A stretch of DNA of 64,000 nt from Saccharicrinis sp963663905. GTDB taxonomy: Bacteria > Bacteroidota > Bacteroidia > Bacteroidales > Marinilabiliaceae. Each line of letters starts with the position of its first letter. Position 1 is the stretch's first letter. Location of the stretch: assembly GCA_963663905.2 (NCBI GenBank), contig CAXXQP010000002.1, forward strand, positions 62,001 to 126,000, in the 5' to 3' direction. Positions 1-8,936 of this stretch are shown in pieces. The notes below the pieces were generated by a model. The model saw nothing but the letters and a program-made list of their open reading frames with translations. It was not told the DNA's origin and searched no databases. The position numbers were made by a program, and so were the translations under genes.

Positions 1-640
1 GAATTGCGGTATTTGTACTGCCATTTGTCCTGCTGCCGAGTATTTTGAGTATGACCCCAGAACCATTGTTAATGCTGTTCAATCTCATAATGAAGAAATG
101 ATTCAAAAGTTGATTGAAAGTGATACAATATGGATGTGTGGTCAGTGTATGTCGTGTAAAACCCGTTGTCCCAGAAATAACTGTCCGGGATTGATTATAA
201 ATGTCCTGCGCAAAATTTCTCAGGAAACCGGGGCTTTTATTAAAAGCAGATTGGGCCGCCAACAATTCTTACTTGTGAAAACTATTGGAGCAAATATTCT
301 TAAATACGGCTATTGTGTTAATCCTCATAGTGTAATTCCTTCTGGACATCCCGAACAAGGGCCTGTTTGGGAGTGGATTTACGAAAACAAAGAAAAGGTA
401 TATGAACGGGTAGGTGCAAATTTGGATAAGGAAGGTGCCGGAGCCATGCGAAAAATAGATCAGGAGGATTTAAATGATCTGGACTACATATTTACCGAGA
501 GTGGAGGAAAACTCTTATTTCAGACCATAGAAAAGTACAGTATGAAAAAGGCATTTGAGCTGGGATTTACCGATAGTAAAGGGAATCCTGATATGGAAAG
601 ATATATTGATTATTTACAAAATGAGGATGATGAAGAATGA
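1..640 (+). CDS. HdrC-like 4Fe-4S protein, 5' end outside window
   Basis: The open frame runs in from the left edge, so the N-terminus is missing. The visible part carries two ferredoxin-type cysteine clusters, NCGICTAICP at the very edge and CGQCMSCKTRCP about 40 residues later. This spacing is typical of HdrC-like subunits, which wire electrons between a flavin subunit and a CCG-domain subunit. The roughly 140 C-terminal residues after the clusters have no motif I recognise. The stop overlaps the start of the next gene, an HdrB-like protein, so the two are translationally coupled. The redox partner cannot be told from sequence. Confidence 0.8.
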   Translation, partial: NCGICTAICPAAEYFEYDPRTIVNAVQSHNEEMIQKLIESDTIWMCGQCMSCKTRCPRNNCPGLIINVLRKISQETGAFIKSRLGRQQFLLVKTIGANILKYGYCVNPHSVIPSGHPEQGPVWEWIYENKEKVYERVGANLDKEGAGAMRKIDQEDLNDLDYIFTESGGKLLFQTIEKYSMKKAFELGFTDSKGNPDMERYIDYLQNEDDEE

Positions 641-1676
641 TCATACAAGCAAGGTAATAGCTGAGGATAACTATTACTTTTTACGAAGCTGTATCCGTCA
701 GAATTTTTTCCCGGGAGCAGAAAAAGTATTTCTGGATATATTAAGAAATAAACTGGGAAAAACGGTCATTGACGATCCGCATCATACCACTTGTACCGGT
801 ATAGGCTATCATAGTGATATTGTACCTTTTGATACCTATCAAACTACCGTAGCCCGACAATTTGCTTTAATGACAGAACTGGGAGTGAAGAATGCTGCAG
901 TTTCTTGCATTACTTCCTATGGAGGATATAATGAAGTGCTGGAAACCTGGGAGCATTTCCCTGAACAGGAAACTCAGACTCGCGAATTTTTAAAAAAAGC
1001 TACAGGAAGAGTATTTGATATACCCGAGAACATCTCACATGCGTGCGATATTATTTATAAATACCGAAATGAAATTGCTCAATTAGCAAAATATAAACTG
1101 GTTAACAAACATACAGGTACACCTTTAAAGGTAGTGGATCATATTGGTTGTCATTACGCTAAAATATTCCCTGATAAAGGAGTAGGAGGTGCCGAGAAAT
1201 CAACTGTATTAACTGCTATGGTTAAAGCGTGGGGTGGTGAATCGGTTGATTATCCTGAGCGTCGCCATTGCTGTGGCTTTGGTTTCAGGCATTACCTGAT
1301 TAAAAATAACAGAAGTTATTCCATCTCAAATTCTAAAAAGAAGTTTGAAAGTATGGAGCCATACAAACCGGATTTCATTGTAACCAATTGCCCTGGCTGT
1401 AATATGTTTTTAGACCGATGGCAATATGCTTTGGCGCAGATTGAAGGAAAAACATACAGTGGAGATAAAAATGGGATTCCAGTATTGTCGTATGAAGAGT
1501 TAGCAGGTCTTGTTTTAGGGTATAATCCATGGGATATGGGTTTTCAGATGCATCAGGTAAACATTGAACCATTGTTGGATAAAATAGGTGTCGTGTATAA
1601 TCCTGATGAAAAATATCTCGATAATAAAGGAAATCCCATAGGTGAACCATTGTTTTCAGGTTGTTTGAATGAATAG
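621..1676 (+). CDS. HdrB-like CCG-domain protein
   Basis: This is a heterodisulfide-reductase subunit B-like protein of about 351 residues. It has the two cysteine-rich CCG modules of the family: an N-terminal one around TTCTGIG and a C-terminal one with DHIGCHYAK, RRHCCGFGF and TNCPGCNMFLD. In HdrB such cysteines bind noncubane 4Fe-4S clusters at the disulfide-reducing site. A longer frame opens at 555, but that would overlap the upstream gene by 86 bases. Starts at 621, 627 or 630 around the upstream stop are more likely. Its place between HdrC-like and HdrA-like genes supports a soluble HdrABC-like complex. The substrate is unknown; Bacteroidota lack coenzyme M/B, so this is probably not a true CoM-S-S-CoB reductase (inference). 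Confidence 0.8.
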   Translation: MRMMKNDHTSKVIAEDNYYFLRSCIRQNFFPGAEKVFLDILRNKLGKTVIDDPHHTTCTGIGYHSDIVPFDTYQTTVARQFALMTELGVKNAAVSCITSYGGYNEVLETWEHFPEQETQTREFLKKATGRVFDIPENISHACDIIYKYRNEIAQLAKYKLVNKHTGTPLKVVDHIGCHYAKIFPDKGVGGAEKSTVLTAMVKAWGGESVDYPERRHCCGFGFRHYLIKNNRSYSISNSKKKFESMEPYKPDFIVTNCPGCNMFLDRWQYALAQIEGKTYSGDKNGIPVLSYEELAGLVLGYNPWDMGFQMHQVNIEPLLDKIGVVYNPDEKYLDNKGNPIGEPLFSGCLNE

Positions 1677-1691
1677 TGTAAGCATTAGAAT

Positions 1692-2726
1692 ATGAATATA
1701 AAGAAACAAGTTGCGATTATTGGTGGAGGCATTGCAGGATTAGAAGCCGCATCTGTATTAATAAAACAAGGTTTAAGCGTTACTATATTCGAAAAGCAAA
1801 ATAGGGAAGGAGGAATGTTGAATCATTGGAGTAAGTTATTTCCTGATTTTGCTTCATCCAATCAAATATTAGATCAATATAAAGTAAAAAGAAATAATCT
1901 GAATGTGTTTTACAATACTCAAATATCATCCATCAAGCCAAAAGATAATAAGTTTGAAATTTCTGATAACTGCAATTTGAAATTTTATGCAGATTCTGTG
2001 CTTTTGTCAATCGGCTATAAAGTATTTGACGCTACATTAAAAGAAGAATACGGATACGGATTATTTTATAATGTGATTACTTCTGTTGATTTTGAAAGAA
2101 TTCATAAATCAGGTGAGTTATTAAAAACAGCATCAGGAAAACAACCTAAGCGAGTTGCTATTATTCATTGTGTAGGCTCCAGAGATGCCAAAGTAGGTAA
2201 TACGTATTGTTCAAAGGTTTGCTGCATTACAGGTGTAAAACAGGCTATAGAGATCAATAAAATGTTGCCCGATTGTGAGGTGTTTAACTTTTATATGGAT
2301 CTGCGTTTGTATGGTTCAAAATACGATGCTCTTTATCTTGAAGCTCAAAAACGACATAAAATACAATTCATCAGAGGGCGTTTATCCGAAGTGTCTGAAA
2401 AAGAAGACATGAGTCTTCAGATTAAAGCAGAAGATACACTGCAAGGCAGGCCTCTGAGGATGAATGTGGATATGGTCATCTTACTTGTAGGAATGGAAGC
2501 TGATGAGCTGAATCCGGATTTATGCAAACAAACCAATTTACAGCTTGATGAAAATAGGTTTTTTAAATCAAAGAACATGCAAACAAGCAGATGTGGTTCA
2601 ACACAGATAGGTGTCTTTTTATCTGGTTGTTGTATTTGTCCCATGACTGTGAATGAAACGCTGGATAATGCCAGATCGGCAGCCTTTGAGGTGGTTAATT
2701 ATTTAAACTCAGACGCACATGAATAA
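1692..2726 (+). CDS. HdrA-like FAD/NAD(P)-binding oxidoreductase
   Basis: A dinucleotide-binding motif, VAIIGGGIAGLEAA, begins at residue 8 and is followed by an acidic strand end (IFEKQ), as in HdrA and other FAD disulfide oxidoreductases. A second nucleotide-contact segment and the HdrA-type stretch HCVGSRD..CSKVCC lie near residues 156-180. The protein has 344 residues, much shorter than methanogen HdrA because the extra ferredoxin domains are absent. It is the likely flavin subunit, and possibly the bifurcating one, of the complex. It starts 16 bases after the HdrB-like gene and overlaps the next gene by 8 bases, so the operon is tight. Confidence 0.8.
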   Translation: MNIKKQVAIIGGGIAGLEAASVLIKQGLSVTIFEKQNREGGMLNHWSKLFPDFASSNQILDQYKVKRNNLNVFYNTQISSIKPKDNKFEISDNCNLKFYADSVLLSIGYKVFDATLKEEYGYGLFYNVITSVDFERIHKSGELLKTASGKQPKRVAIIHCVGSRDAKVGNTYCSKVCCITGVKQAIEINKMLPDCEVFNFYMDLRLYGSKYDALYLEAQKRHKIQFIRGRLSEVSEKEDMSLQIKAEDTLQGRPLRMNVDMVILLVGMEADELNPDLCKQTNLQLDENRFFKSKNMQTSRCGSTQIGVFLSGCCICPMTVNETLDNARSAAFEVVNYLNSDAHE

Positions 2727-3066
2727 TCTGGATTTTCTCAAACCCAAATCGCGTCAAATTGACTTTGATAAATTTGATAACCGGATATTGGATTATGTGT
2801 TAGAGCGGGAAGAATCCTTTTTAACCTGTATGTCGTGTGGTGGTTGTACTGCAACATGTAGCGCCGGTAATTTAACGAGTTTCAATATCCGAAAAATTGG
2901 TTTGTCCTTACGCCGGGGAAACGTCAAGGATCTATCAGAAGAAATTGAGAAATGTATGTTCTGTGGAAAATGCACTTTAGTATGTCCGCGTGATATTAAT
3001 ATTCGCAATGTGGTTCTTTTAATTAAAAAGCGTATTGCTCAATTGAAATCAGATAATGCTTTATAA
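2719..3066 (+). CDS. HdrC-like 4Fe-4S ferredoxin-type protein
   Basis: A 115-residue protein with two classic CxxCxxCxxxC(P) clusters: CMSCGGCTATC near residue 37 and CMFCGKCTLVCP near residue 79. Length and layout match HdrC, which carries two 4Fe-4S clusters between HdrA and HdrB. It overlaps the HdrA-like gene by 8 bases and the downstream membrane subunit by about 11 bases. It is the second HdrC-type protein in this operon, suggesting two electron-output branches, one soluble (with the first HdrB-like gene) and one at the membrane (with the next gene). That division is inferred from gene order. Confidence 0.85.
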   Translation: MNNLDFLKPKSRQIDFDKFDNRILDYVLEREESFLTCMSCGGCTATCSAGNLTSFNIRKIGLSLRRGNVKDLSEEIEKCMFCGKCTLVCPRDINIRNVVLLIKKRIAQLKSDNAL

Positions 3067-4912
3067 TACAATGGATATACTTGTTAGCTTGCCGTTTTTT
3101 ATTGGTTTGATATATCTGGTATTAGCCTTTTTATATCGAAGTGTAAAATGGATCAAAGGATTATCGAAATTTGATAAGCTTCGGTTGATGCAATTAATGA
3201 GTAGCAAACGATTATTTAATTCCATTCGTGAGATATTCTTAGAATCTTTATTACACCGAAAGATATTTAGAAAAAACAGAGTACTGGGCTATATGCACAT
3301 GAGTTTGGCTTTTGGTTGGTTTTTATTGATAATTGTGGGTCATGTTGAAACCATGATAGCTGATCAATCCCTTTTGGTTCCATTCCATAAAGCTGTATTC
3401 TTCCGCTTTTATAATACTAATGAAGATTTCCAGTTAACGAAGTTTTTTGCTTTTGCAATGGATTTTCTTTTGCTGTTTGTGCTTTCCGGGTTAGTACTCG
3501 CCATGCTTAAACGTTTTAAAAAGAAAGTATTTGGACTTAGACGAACAACAAAGCTAAAATCAGGCGACAGAATTGCATTAACCTCTTTGTGGTTAATATT
3601 TCCGTTACGATTACTGGCAGAAAGTAATACTGCAGCTATCTACCATAATGGTGGATTTTTAACTTCAGGAGTGGGACATCTGATGTCATATTTAGTAAAT
3701 CCAGATGTGTTATACATAGCATTATGGATGGCTTACTCAATGGCACTTGGTTTCTTTTTTGTTTCCTTGCTTAACTCAAGGTACATGCATATCCCTACCG
3801 AGGTTGTTTTAATATTTTTGCGCAATGCAGGTATCAAGCATAAAAAGCAAAACGACACGTATACTGATGTTCAGGTATATTCATGTTCGCGTTGTGGATT
3901 GTGTTTGGATAGATGTCAATTATCCGTTGCCGGGATAGATGATTCACAGTCGGTATATTTACTTAAAAACATTAGAAATAATAATCTGAGTGATGAAAAG
4001 TTATTTAATTGCCTGATGTGCGGTAAATGCCAGATCGATTGTCCTGTGGGTATTGAAACCATTAACTTAAGAATCACACAACGCATTGAATCAACCAGGC
4101 AGTATAATTCATCATACGAGTATCTTAAAACCTATGAATCCCCCAAAGCCGATGTGATATATTTTGCTGGTTGCATGACGCATTTAACTCCCGGGATTAT
4201 TACTGCAATGAAACAGATTTTTGCTTTGTCGGGTCAGAATGTATGGTTTATGGATGAGGATAAAGCCCCATGTTGCGGGCGACCGCTGATTTTAGCAGGA
4301 CAATACGAAGCTGCAAAAAAGTTAATAGAAAACAATACCCAAATGATATTGGATTCAGGAGCATCAACATTGGTGGTGTCTTGTCCTATTTGCTACCGGG
4401 TATTTAAGGAGGATTATACATTGCACAATGTTAAGGTTGTATTTCATTCAGAATATATTCAAGATCTGATTTCAGCCGAAATTCTACCTGTCCAAAAATC
4501 AGAACTTAAAATGGTTTATCATGACCCATGTGAGTTAGGCCGTGGAATGGGCATGTATGAACAACCCCGCGAATTATTAAAATTAGTAGGGAATGTTATT
4601 CCATTAAATGAAGAAAAGGAAAATGCTTATTGTTGTGGAGGTAGTTTAGGTAATATTAAAATCAAAGCAAATCAAACTCATCTTTTACGAGATCAGGCTT
4701 TAAGTGAATTTAAAGCCCTTAATCCTGATATATTAGTAACCACATGTCCTAAATGTAAAAAAACATTTGCAAGCGGACGAAAAATTAAAGTTTTGGATAT
4801 TGCCGAGATAGTTGTTGATGTATTGGTTAAAGGTGAAGATAAAAGAACAATTATACCAAGAGAAGAAATTATAGAGGAAGCATCGTTAAAATCTGATTTG
4901 GTGAAATTATAG
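3056..4912 (+). CDS. Membrane-anchored Hdr/DsrMK-like fusion subunit
   Basis: This 618-residue protein combines three parts. Residues about 1-260 hold five or six hydrophobic segments resembling the cytochrome-b-type gamma subunits (NarI, DsrM, HdrE). Residues about 275-345 carry two 4Fe-4S clusters, CSRCGLCLDRC and CLMCGKCQIDCP. Residues about 370-590 carry two CCG modules, with CCGRP and CPICY in the first and HDPCELG, CCGGS and CPKCKK in the second. It therefore looks like a DsrM-DsrK or HdrE-HdrD fusion that would exchange electrons with the quinone pool. ATG at 3056 overlaps the previous gene; an internal ATG at 3071 is an alternative start. It is the last gene of the operon, and I see no clear terminator after it. 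Confidence 0.8.
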   Translation: MLYNTMDILVSLPFFIGLIYLVLAFLYRSVKWIKGLSKFDKLRLMQLMSSKRLFNSIREIFLESLLHRKIFRKNRVLGYMHMSLAFGWFLLIIVGHVETMIADQSLLVPFHKAVFFRFYNTNEDFQLTKFFAFAMDFLLLFVLSGLVLAMLKRFKKKVFGLRRTTKLKSGDRIALTSLWLIFPLRLLAESNTAAIYHNGGFLTSGVGHLMSYLVNPDVLYIALWMAYSMALGFFFVSLLNSRYMHIPTEVVLIFLRNAGIKHKKQNDTYTDVQVYSCSRCGLCLDRCQLSVAGIDDSQSVYLLKNIRNNNLSDEKLFNCLMCGKCQIDCPVGIETINLRITQRIESTRQYNSSYEYLKTYESPKADVIYFAGCMTHLTPGIITAMKQIFALSGQNVWFMDEDKAPCCGRPLILAGQYEAAKKLIENNTQMILDSGASTLVVSCPICYRVFKEDYTLHNVKVVFHSEYIQDLISAEILPVQKSELKMVYHDPCELGRGMGMYEQPRELLKLVGNVIPLNEEKENAYCCGGSLGNIKIKANQTHLLRDQALSEFKALNPDILVTTCPKCKKTFASGRKIKVLDIAEIVVDVLVKGEDKRTIIPREEIIEEASLKSDLVKL

Positions 4913-5071
4913 AACTCTACAGATCATGGAAAATAAATGATTTGCAGCTCGCTTTTTCTGTCAACGTATTACGCTAATTATCACGAATTAATAACTTCCT
5001 TATGTTTTATGGAAATTCATCAAACATTACATTGTATGTTAAAATAATTCGCATTAATTCGATGATAAGCA

Positions 5072-5716
5072 TCAAATCTCAAAATACTTATTCTTAATGG
5101 CAAAAATCACCAGCTCAGCCGTATTACCACATTGAGTTTTAGATAAAAGGTTTTCTCTGTGTTTATCAACAGTTCGTTTGCTGATATTTAGTTTCTCACC
5201 AATTTCCTGGTTCGATAAACCCAGACAGATGTTGAGCAATACCTCCATTTCTCTTTTGGTAAGCTCGTCAATATCCGGTTGATTTTGTTTCCTGTTCATT
5301 TTGGTAACAATGGAGGACAAGATTTCAGGTGAGAAGTAATTTCTATCGTTATATACCTCTAAAATAGCCGTTTCAACATCGTTAAACTTTGAGTTTTTGA
5401 CTAAAAAACCTTTGGCGCCGGCTTCAATCATCTCGGTATAAAAATTCTCATCCGAATACATCGAAAGCGCTATGATTTTTAAATCAGGGAATAGTTTTAA
5501 TGCCTGTTGAGTAGCCTCTATACCATTTAAAACCGGCATATCAATATCCATCAAAACTACATCCGGAAGATACTCGCTAATATGATCCAAAAAATCCTGT
5601 CCATTAACAGCCTCCCTGATTTCAGATATGTATATACTATTATTCAATAAAAATTTTAAGCCTTCTCTAAACAGAGAATGATCATCTACTAGATATATTT
5701 TGAGTTTATGTTCCAT
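5072..5716 (-). CDS. NarL/FixJ-family response regulator
   Basis: A 214-residue two-domain regulator. The receiver domain (about 1-120) has the acidic pair DD at 11-12, phosphoacceptor Asp57 in VVLMDIDMP, and a lysine in GFLVKN. The LuxR-type helix-turn-helix (about 145-210) shows LTKREMEVLLNICLGLSNQEI and ISKRTVDKHRENLL. It lies just downstream of the minus-strand sensor kinase and is its evident partner. No target can be named. Both genes converge on the Hdr-like operon, which suggests but does not prove redox or respiratory control. Confidence 0.93.
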   Translation of the reverse strand: MEHKLKIYLVDDHSLFREGLKFLLNNSIYISEIREAVNGQDFLDHISEYLPDVVLMDIDMPVLNGIEATQQALKLFPDLKIIALSMYSDENFYTEMIEAGAKGFLVKNSKFNDVETAILEVYNDRNYFSPEILSSIVTKMNRKQNQPDIDELTKREMEVLLNICLGLSNQEIGEKLNISKRTVDKHRENLLSKTQCGNTAELVIFAIKNKYFEI

Positions 5717-5805
5717 TTTATTAGATCAATAGGTTTTTAGATCATTTGGTCATTAGATTAATTGAGCTCTATAGAATTGTTAAGCTGTTTATTTGTCGAA
5801 TTGTT

Positions 5806-5828
5806 GATTTGTGATTAATCACCAAATC
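5806..5828. promoter_or_regulatory. Imperfect palindrome between kinase and regulator genes
   Basis: GATTTG, then the 10-bp palindrome TGATTAATCA, then CAAATC lie in the 137-bp gap before the response regulator gene. The symmetry fits a dimeric regulator site, possibly the regulator's own. No T-tract follows, so it is not a terminator. No experimental basis is known to me. Confidence 0.3.
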
Positions 5829-5853
5829 ATTATTTACACCTTTCACCCTCTTA

Positions 5854-6789
5854 TTATAAAGGTAACTTAATGCTCGTTTTAAATCCGTTATTAAAGCTAC
5901 TTGTAATACTAATAGAACCGTTTAAAGATTTAACACGGGATTTAATATTAATGATACCCATACCTTTTTTAATATTAGAAGTGTCAAAACCTTTACCATC
6001 GTCTGCATAATTAAATTCAATATGGTTTTTGTCTTCTGTTATTGAAATATCTACTTGTTGTGAATGGGCATATTTAAGTGTATTATTTATTAATTCGCAA
6101 CAAATCCGATAAAGAATAACTTCAAGATCTGAACCATACCGTAGTTTTTCAATGTTGGTAGATAGGTTGATTTTTATTGATTCTTTTGATACAATATTAT
6201 TAATAAAGTTTTTAATGGCCTTATGTAATCCATAACGTTCCAAAACGTGGGGAGTAAGATGATTTGAAATTTCTCGTGTGGTGTCAATGGCATTATCCAC
6301 CATATTTTCAACCTTGTCTAACAATAGCGTATTCCTTTCCGAAATATTAGTTTTGTCGATAGCTGAAATGGTCAATTTAGCCGATGATAAAACCGGACCT
6401 AAACCATCATGTAATTCTTTGGAGAAGTATTTACGTTCTTTTTCTTCAGTTCTGATAATGGCAGAAAGCAGTTTAGCCTCGCTTTCTTTACGTAATTGAT
6501 GAATTCGGTTTAAAACCTCAAATATCTTACGAATATAGATGGAAGCCACAAGCATGGTCAATGAAATAACGACTGCAATCCAACTATTCAAAATTGATAT
6601 ATCATCAAAGGGAGCATCCTTATAAAAGTAAAGTAGTTCAACAAACCTACGGATAGCCATCAATAAAAAGCCAATAGAAATACTAATCCAGGCTATATTA
6701 AACCTGGTTTTTGGTATTAAACTGATCGTAAAGAAAAAGGCAACAAATTGAGCAACAACAGCAACAATTAAAGCAATTTGAATTTCCAT
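5854..6789 (-). CDS. HisKA_3-type membrane sensor histidine kinase
   Basis: A 311-residue kinase. The first about 95 residues contain three hydrophobic segments with little extramembrane sequence, so the sensed signal is probably in or near the membrane. The dimerisation/phosphoacceptor motif EEKERKYFSKELHDGLGP places the active His at 127, as in the NarX/DesK (HisKA_3) class. The HATPase domain has the N box (ELINNTLKYAHS) and a G box (DDGKGFDTSNIKKGMGI). It is upstream of the NarL-type regulator in the same orientation, separated by 137 bases. Confidence 0.92.
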   Translation of the reverse strand: MEIQIALIVAVVAQFVAFFFTISLIPKTRFNIAWISISIGFLLMAIRRFVELLYFYKDAPFDDISILNSWIAVVISLTMLVASIYIRKIFEVLNRIHQLRKESEAKLLSAIIRTEEKERKYFSKELHDGLGPVLSSAKLTISAIDKTNISERNTLLLDKVENMVDNAIDTTREISNHLTPHVLERYGLHKAIKNFINNIVSKESIKINLSTNIEKLRYGSDLEVILYRICCELINNTLKYAHSQQVDISITEDKNHIEFNYADDGKGFDTSNIKKGMGIINIKSRVKSLNGSISITSSFNNGFKTSIKLPL

Positions 6790-6969
6790 ACAACAAAGTT
6801 ATCAGAATAGTACTTTAAAAATATACGTTTTTATGCGTATTGGGGATTGGGTGGATTTGAGGAATGGTATATTTTAATATAGAATGGGTCTAAATTTCGT
6901 TAATTAACGAATTTGTTATTTATTTATTTATTGAAGGGAGAAGTTTAACCAAGTCCCGGTGGTTTTGCC

Positions 6970-7003
6970 TTTCGCGAGACTAATTTTCTTAGGATTCGAT
7001 TAG
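6970..7003 (+). repeat. Cassette-junction repeat, copy A
   Basis: TTTCGCGAGACT is followed by TCTTAGGATTCGATTAG. The first part matches the TTTTGTGAGACT core seen at eight other places, the second the TCTTAGAATTCGATTRG arm seen at 17811, 27109 and 54509. It sits 14 bases beyond the stop codon of the minus-strand CHAT gene and marks the left end of the accessory island. Confidence 0.6.
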
Positions 7004-7016
7004 TCAAAGTATTTAT

Positions 7017-8072
7017 TCATTCTTTTGGGTTTACAATAATAATATTCTTAGAATCAAGTCCTTCGTGAATAAAAAGTTCAGGAGTTTCTTGTTCTGTAAT
7101 TCCTTCTAACATTAATAAAGCCTTTGCTTGTTCAAATGCTTTTTCAACAGACAGTCCAAAACCAATTGAGGAATAGAATTGTGATGAAAAAGTCAATGCG
7201 GCTTCATCATCTATACTTGTGTTCATTCCTATTGCTGCTTCTACATGTTCAACGACTGCTTCTGCCTGATTCCTTGAATAACAAGTATTAAAAAACACTA
7301 ATCTTATCTCTTCTGATGAAGCCATCATTGTTTGCACAATTGCTTCTTTACTAACAAATTTTGCATTTCCGCTATTAGTCTGAAAGATAATCTCATCGTT
7401 ATATGAGCCATGACCACTAAAATGGATAATTGACGGATTATGCTCATTAATCGCTTGTAAAACATCTTTGGGTTGGACAGCCCAACATGTTTGAAATCGA
7501 ATCGAATCACGGTGTTTTGATTTAGTAATCATTTCTGTAATTGAACGAGCTTCTTCATCTAGTCTTAATTGAACTTGGTCTATTGGATTAGATGCTAAAA
7601 AAAGCACAGAAATCTTCTCTGGAATTTTTCGTATCTGTTCTATTGCATTTATAGTCTCAACATGAAGCTTGCTATGCTCACTAAGTGTACTATTGATTGC
7701 CTGAAAACTCTTCTCTTGTTCTCGTAATTGTCTGTCTGTTTCTTGTTTTTTTTTCTTAAACTCCTTTGATTCTTCACTGTCAATTCTTTTTTGGATATCG
7801 GCTAATTCTTTTTGCTTCTTTGAAATCTTAGTTTCAAATCCAGCAATTTTAATTGTTAAGTCTGCTGATTCTTTTTCTAATCTTGCAATTTCACGTAGTT
7901 TTGAATTAATTATACTAGCTGATTTTGTCCTGTTTATTGCTTGCGAAGCTCTATTAATTTTTACAGACTTATCAGCAATTTTCTTTTGTTCTCTAGCTTT
8001 ATCCTGCTGCAATTTGGTAAGCTCTTGAGTTTTCCTTTGAAAATTATTTCTATATGAATCAAGTAATCCCAA
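7017..8072 (-). CDS. Coiled-coil CHAT-domain (caspase-like) protein
   Basis: A 351-residue protein. Residues about 5-145 are a long charged coiled coil rich in K, E, Q and R, with no signal peptide. Residues about 150-350 are a CHAT domain, a caspase-HetF-type cysteine protease: the region of the catalytic His is IIHFSGHGS (His221) and of the catalytic Cys is VFFNTCYS (Cys264), both at strand ends as the family requires. CHAT proteases act in bacterial defence and cell-death circuits, including gasdermin cleavage and Craspase-like systems. No gasdermin, NACHT or TPR partner gene is adjacent. The protein may form homo-oligomers through the coil, or sense through it (inference). Conserved repeats flank it on both sides. 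Confidence 0.85.
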   Translation of the reverse strand: MGLLDSYRNNFQRKTQELTKLQQDKAREQKKIADKSVKINRASQAINRTKSASIINSKLREIARLEKESADLTIKIAGFETKISKKQKELADIQKRIDSEESKEFKKKKQETDRQLREQEKSFQAINSTLSEHSKLHVETINAIEQIRKIPEKISVLFLASNPIDQVQLRLDEEARSITEMITKSKHRDSIRFQTCWAVQPKDVLQAINEHNPSIIHFSGHGSYNDEIIFQTNSGNAKFVSKEAIVQTMMASSEEIRLVFFNTCYSRNQAEAVVEHVEAAIGMNTSIDDEAALTFSSQFYSSIGFGLSVEKAFEQAKALLMLEGITEQETPELFIHEGLDSKNIIIVNPKE

Positions 8073-8169
8073 ATCTATATGTTTTAGTTAATGGTTCGTA
8101 ACTTTTTTCGTAACTTATTTGTAAATAGAAATAACAATTGACGTTTAATAAATACCTATTATACTACAA

Positions 8170-8430
8170 ATTACACACTCCTAAATATAATATGTAATAA
8201 CGGCATATTATTAAATTTCAATAAATATATTTTCATTTCATGGATTTACCTCTTCTTGCACTCCTTTTGTGAGACTATTTATACCTAAAAAAGACTTTTT
8301 TAATAAATAGTCCATTTGAAGATTTAGTTATAATTAGTTAATAACTATTTTAGCATATGATTAACTAATTTACAAAGGTGATGTATCTCCATATGACTGG
8401 GGGATATATTTTAGTTGGCATGTATACAGG
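8170..8430 (+). repeat. Long cassette-junction repeat, copy B
   Basis: About 250 bp, clearly similar to the sequence at 18915-19130 (copy F) and, from the core onwards, to 9378-9545 (copy C). The core CTCCTTTTGTGAGACT is at 8261-8276. Just after it a hairpin pairs GACTATTTAT with ATAAATAGTC around an inner AAAAAAG/CTTTTTT pair. The tail carries CTATTTTAG and a TTAGTTAAT/ATTAACTAA inverted repeat. It separates the minus-strand CHAT gene from two plus-strand genes. Confidence 0.6.
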
Positions 8431-8457
8431 AGAACCAAACGTACCACAAAAATTTGA

Positions 8458-8934
8458 ATGGCTAAAAAAAGAGTTACATATCAAGAAAGAGCTGAAAGAT
8501 TAGCTAAAGCAGTTGATATTGCGGTTAAAATAATCAATGAATCAGACCGATCTGGAGATGATTTTAAAACACCGATGATTAATTTTTGCAATCAGATTAA
8601 ACAAATGGCATTGAATCCAAAGCCTCAGTTTAAAAAAGTCGCAAGTATAAAATATCTGGAAAATGATTTTTTGATTTATTGGAATGAATCGGCTGATAAG
8701 GAAGTCGATAAATTTTGGAATGAACTATATAAAAATGGGATTGACTTCGAGAGAAAAGATACCATTAAAACGGTTCTAAAAAGGGGAAGAATAAAGGATA
8801 TTCACGAATATGACAACATTGTTGATAATATCGTTGTGGCTGAACAAATTGGACGGATAAATAAGGAAGAAGCTATTGAATTAAGTCAAATGATTGGTGA
8901 TTTTGAAACTAAAAATAAAGGAAAGGATCTATAG
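8458..8934 (+). CDS. Hypothetical protein, 158 aa
   Basis: I do not recognise this protein. It is cytoplasmic (no signal or membrane segment), lysine-rich at the N-terminus (MAKKRVTYQERAERLAKAVDIAV) and largely helical by composition, with a charged C-terminus ending in KNKGKDL. It begins about 30 bases after the tail of the long repeat and is followed 2 bases later by a lipoprotein gene, so the two probably form one transcript. Low-GC codon use like its neighbours suggests accessory DNA. Confidence 0.65.
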   Translation: MAKKRVTYQERAERLAKAVDIAVKIINESDRSGDDFKTPMINFCNQIKQMALNPKPQFKKVASIKYLENDFLIYWNESADKEVDKFWNELYKNGIDFERKDTIKTVLKRGRIKDIHEYDNIVDNIVVAEQIGRINKEEAIELSQMIGDFETKNKGKDL

Positions 8935-8936
8935 CC

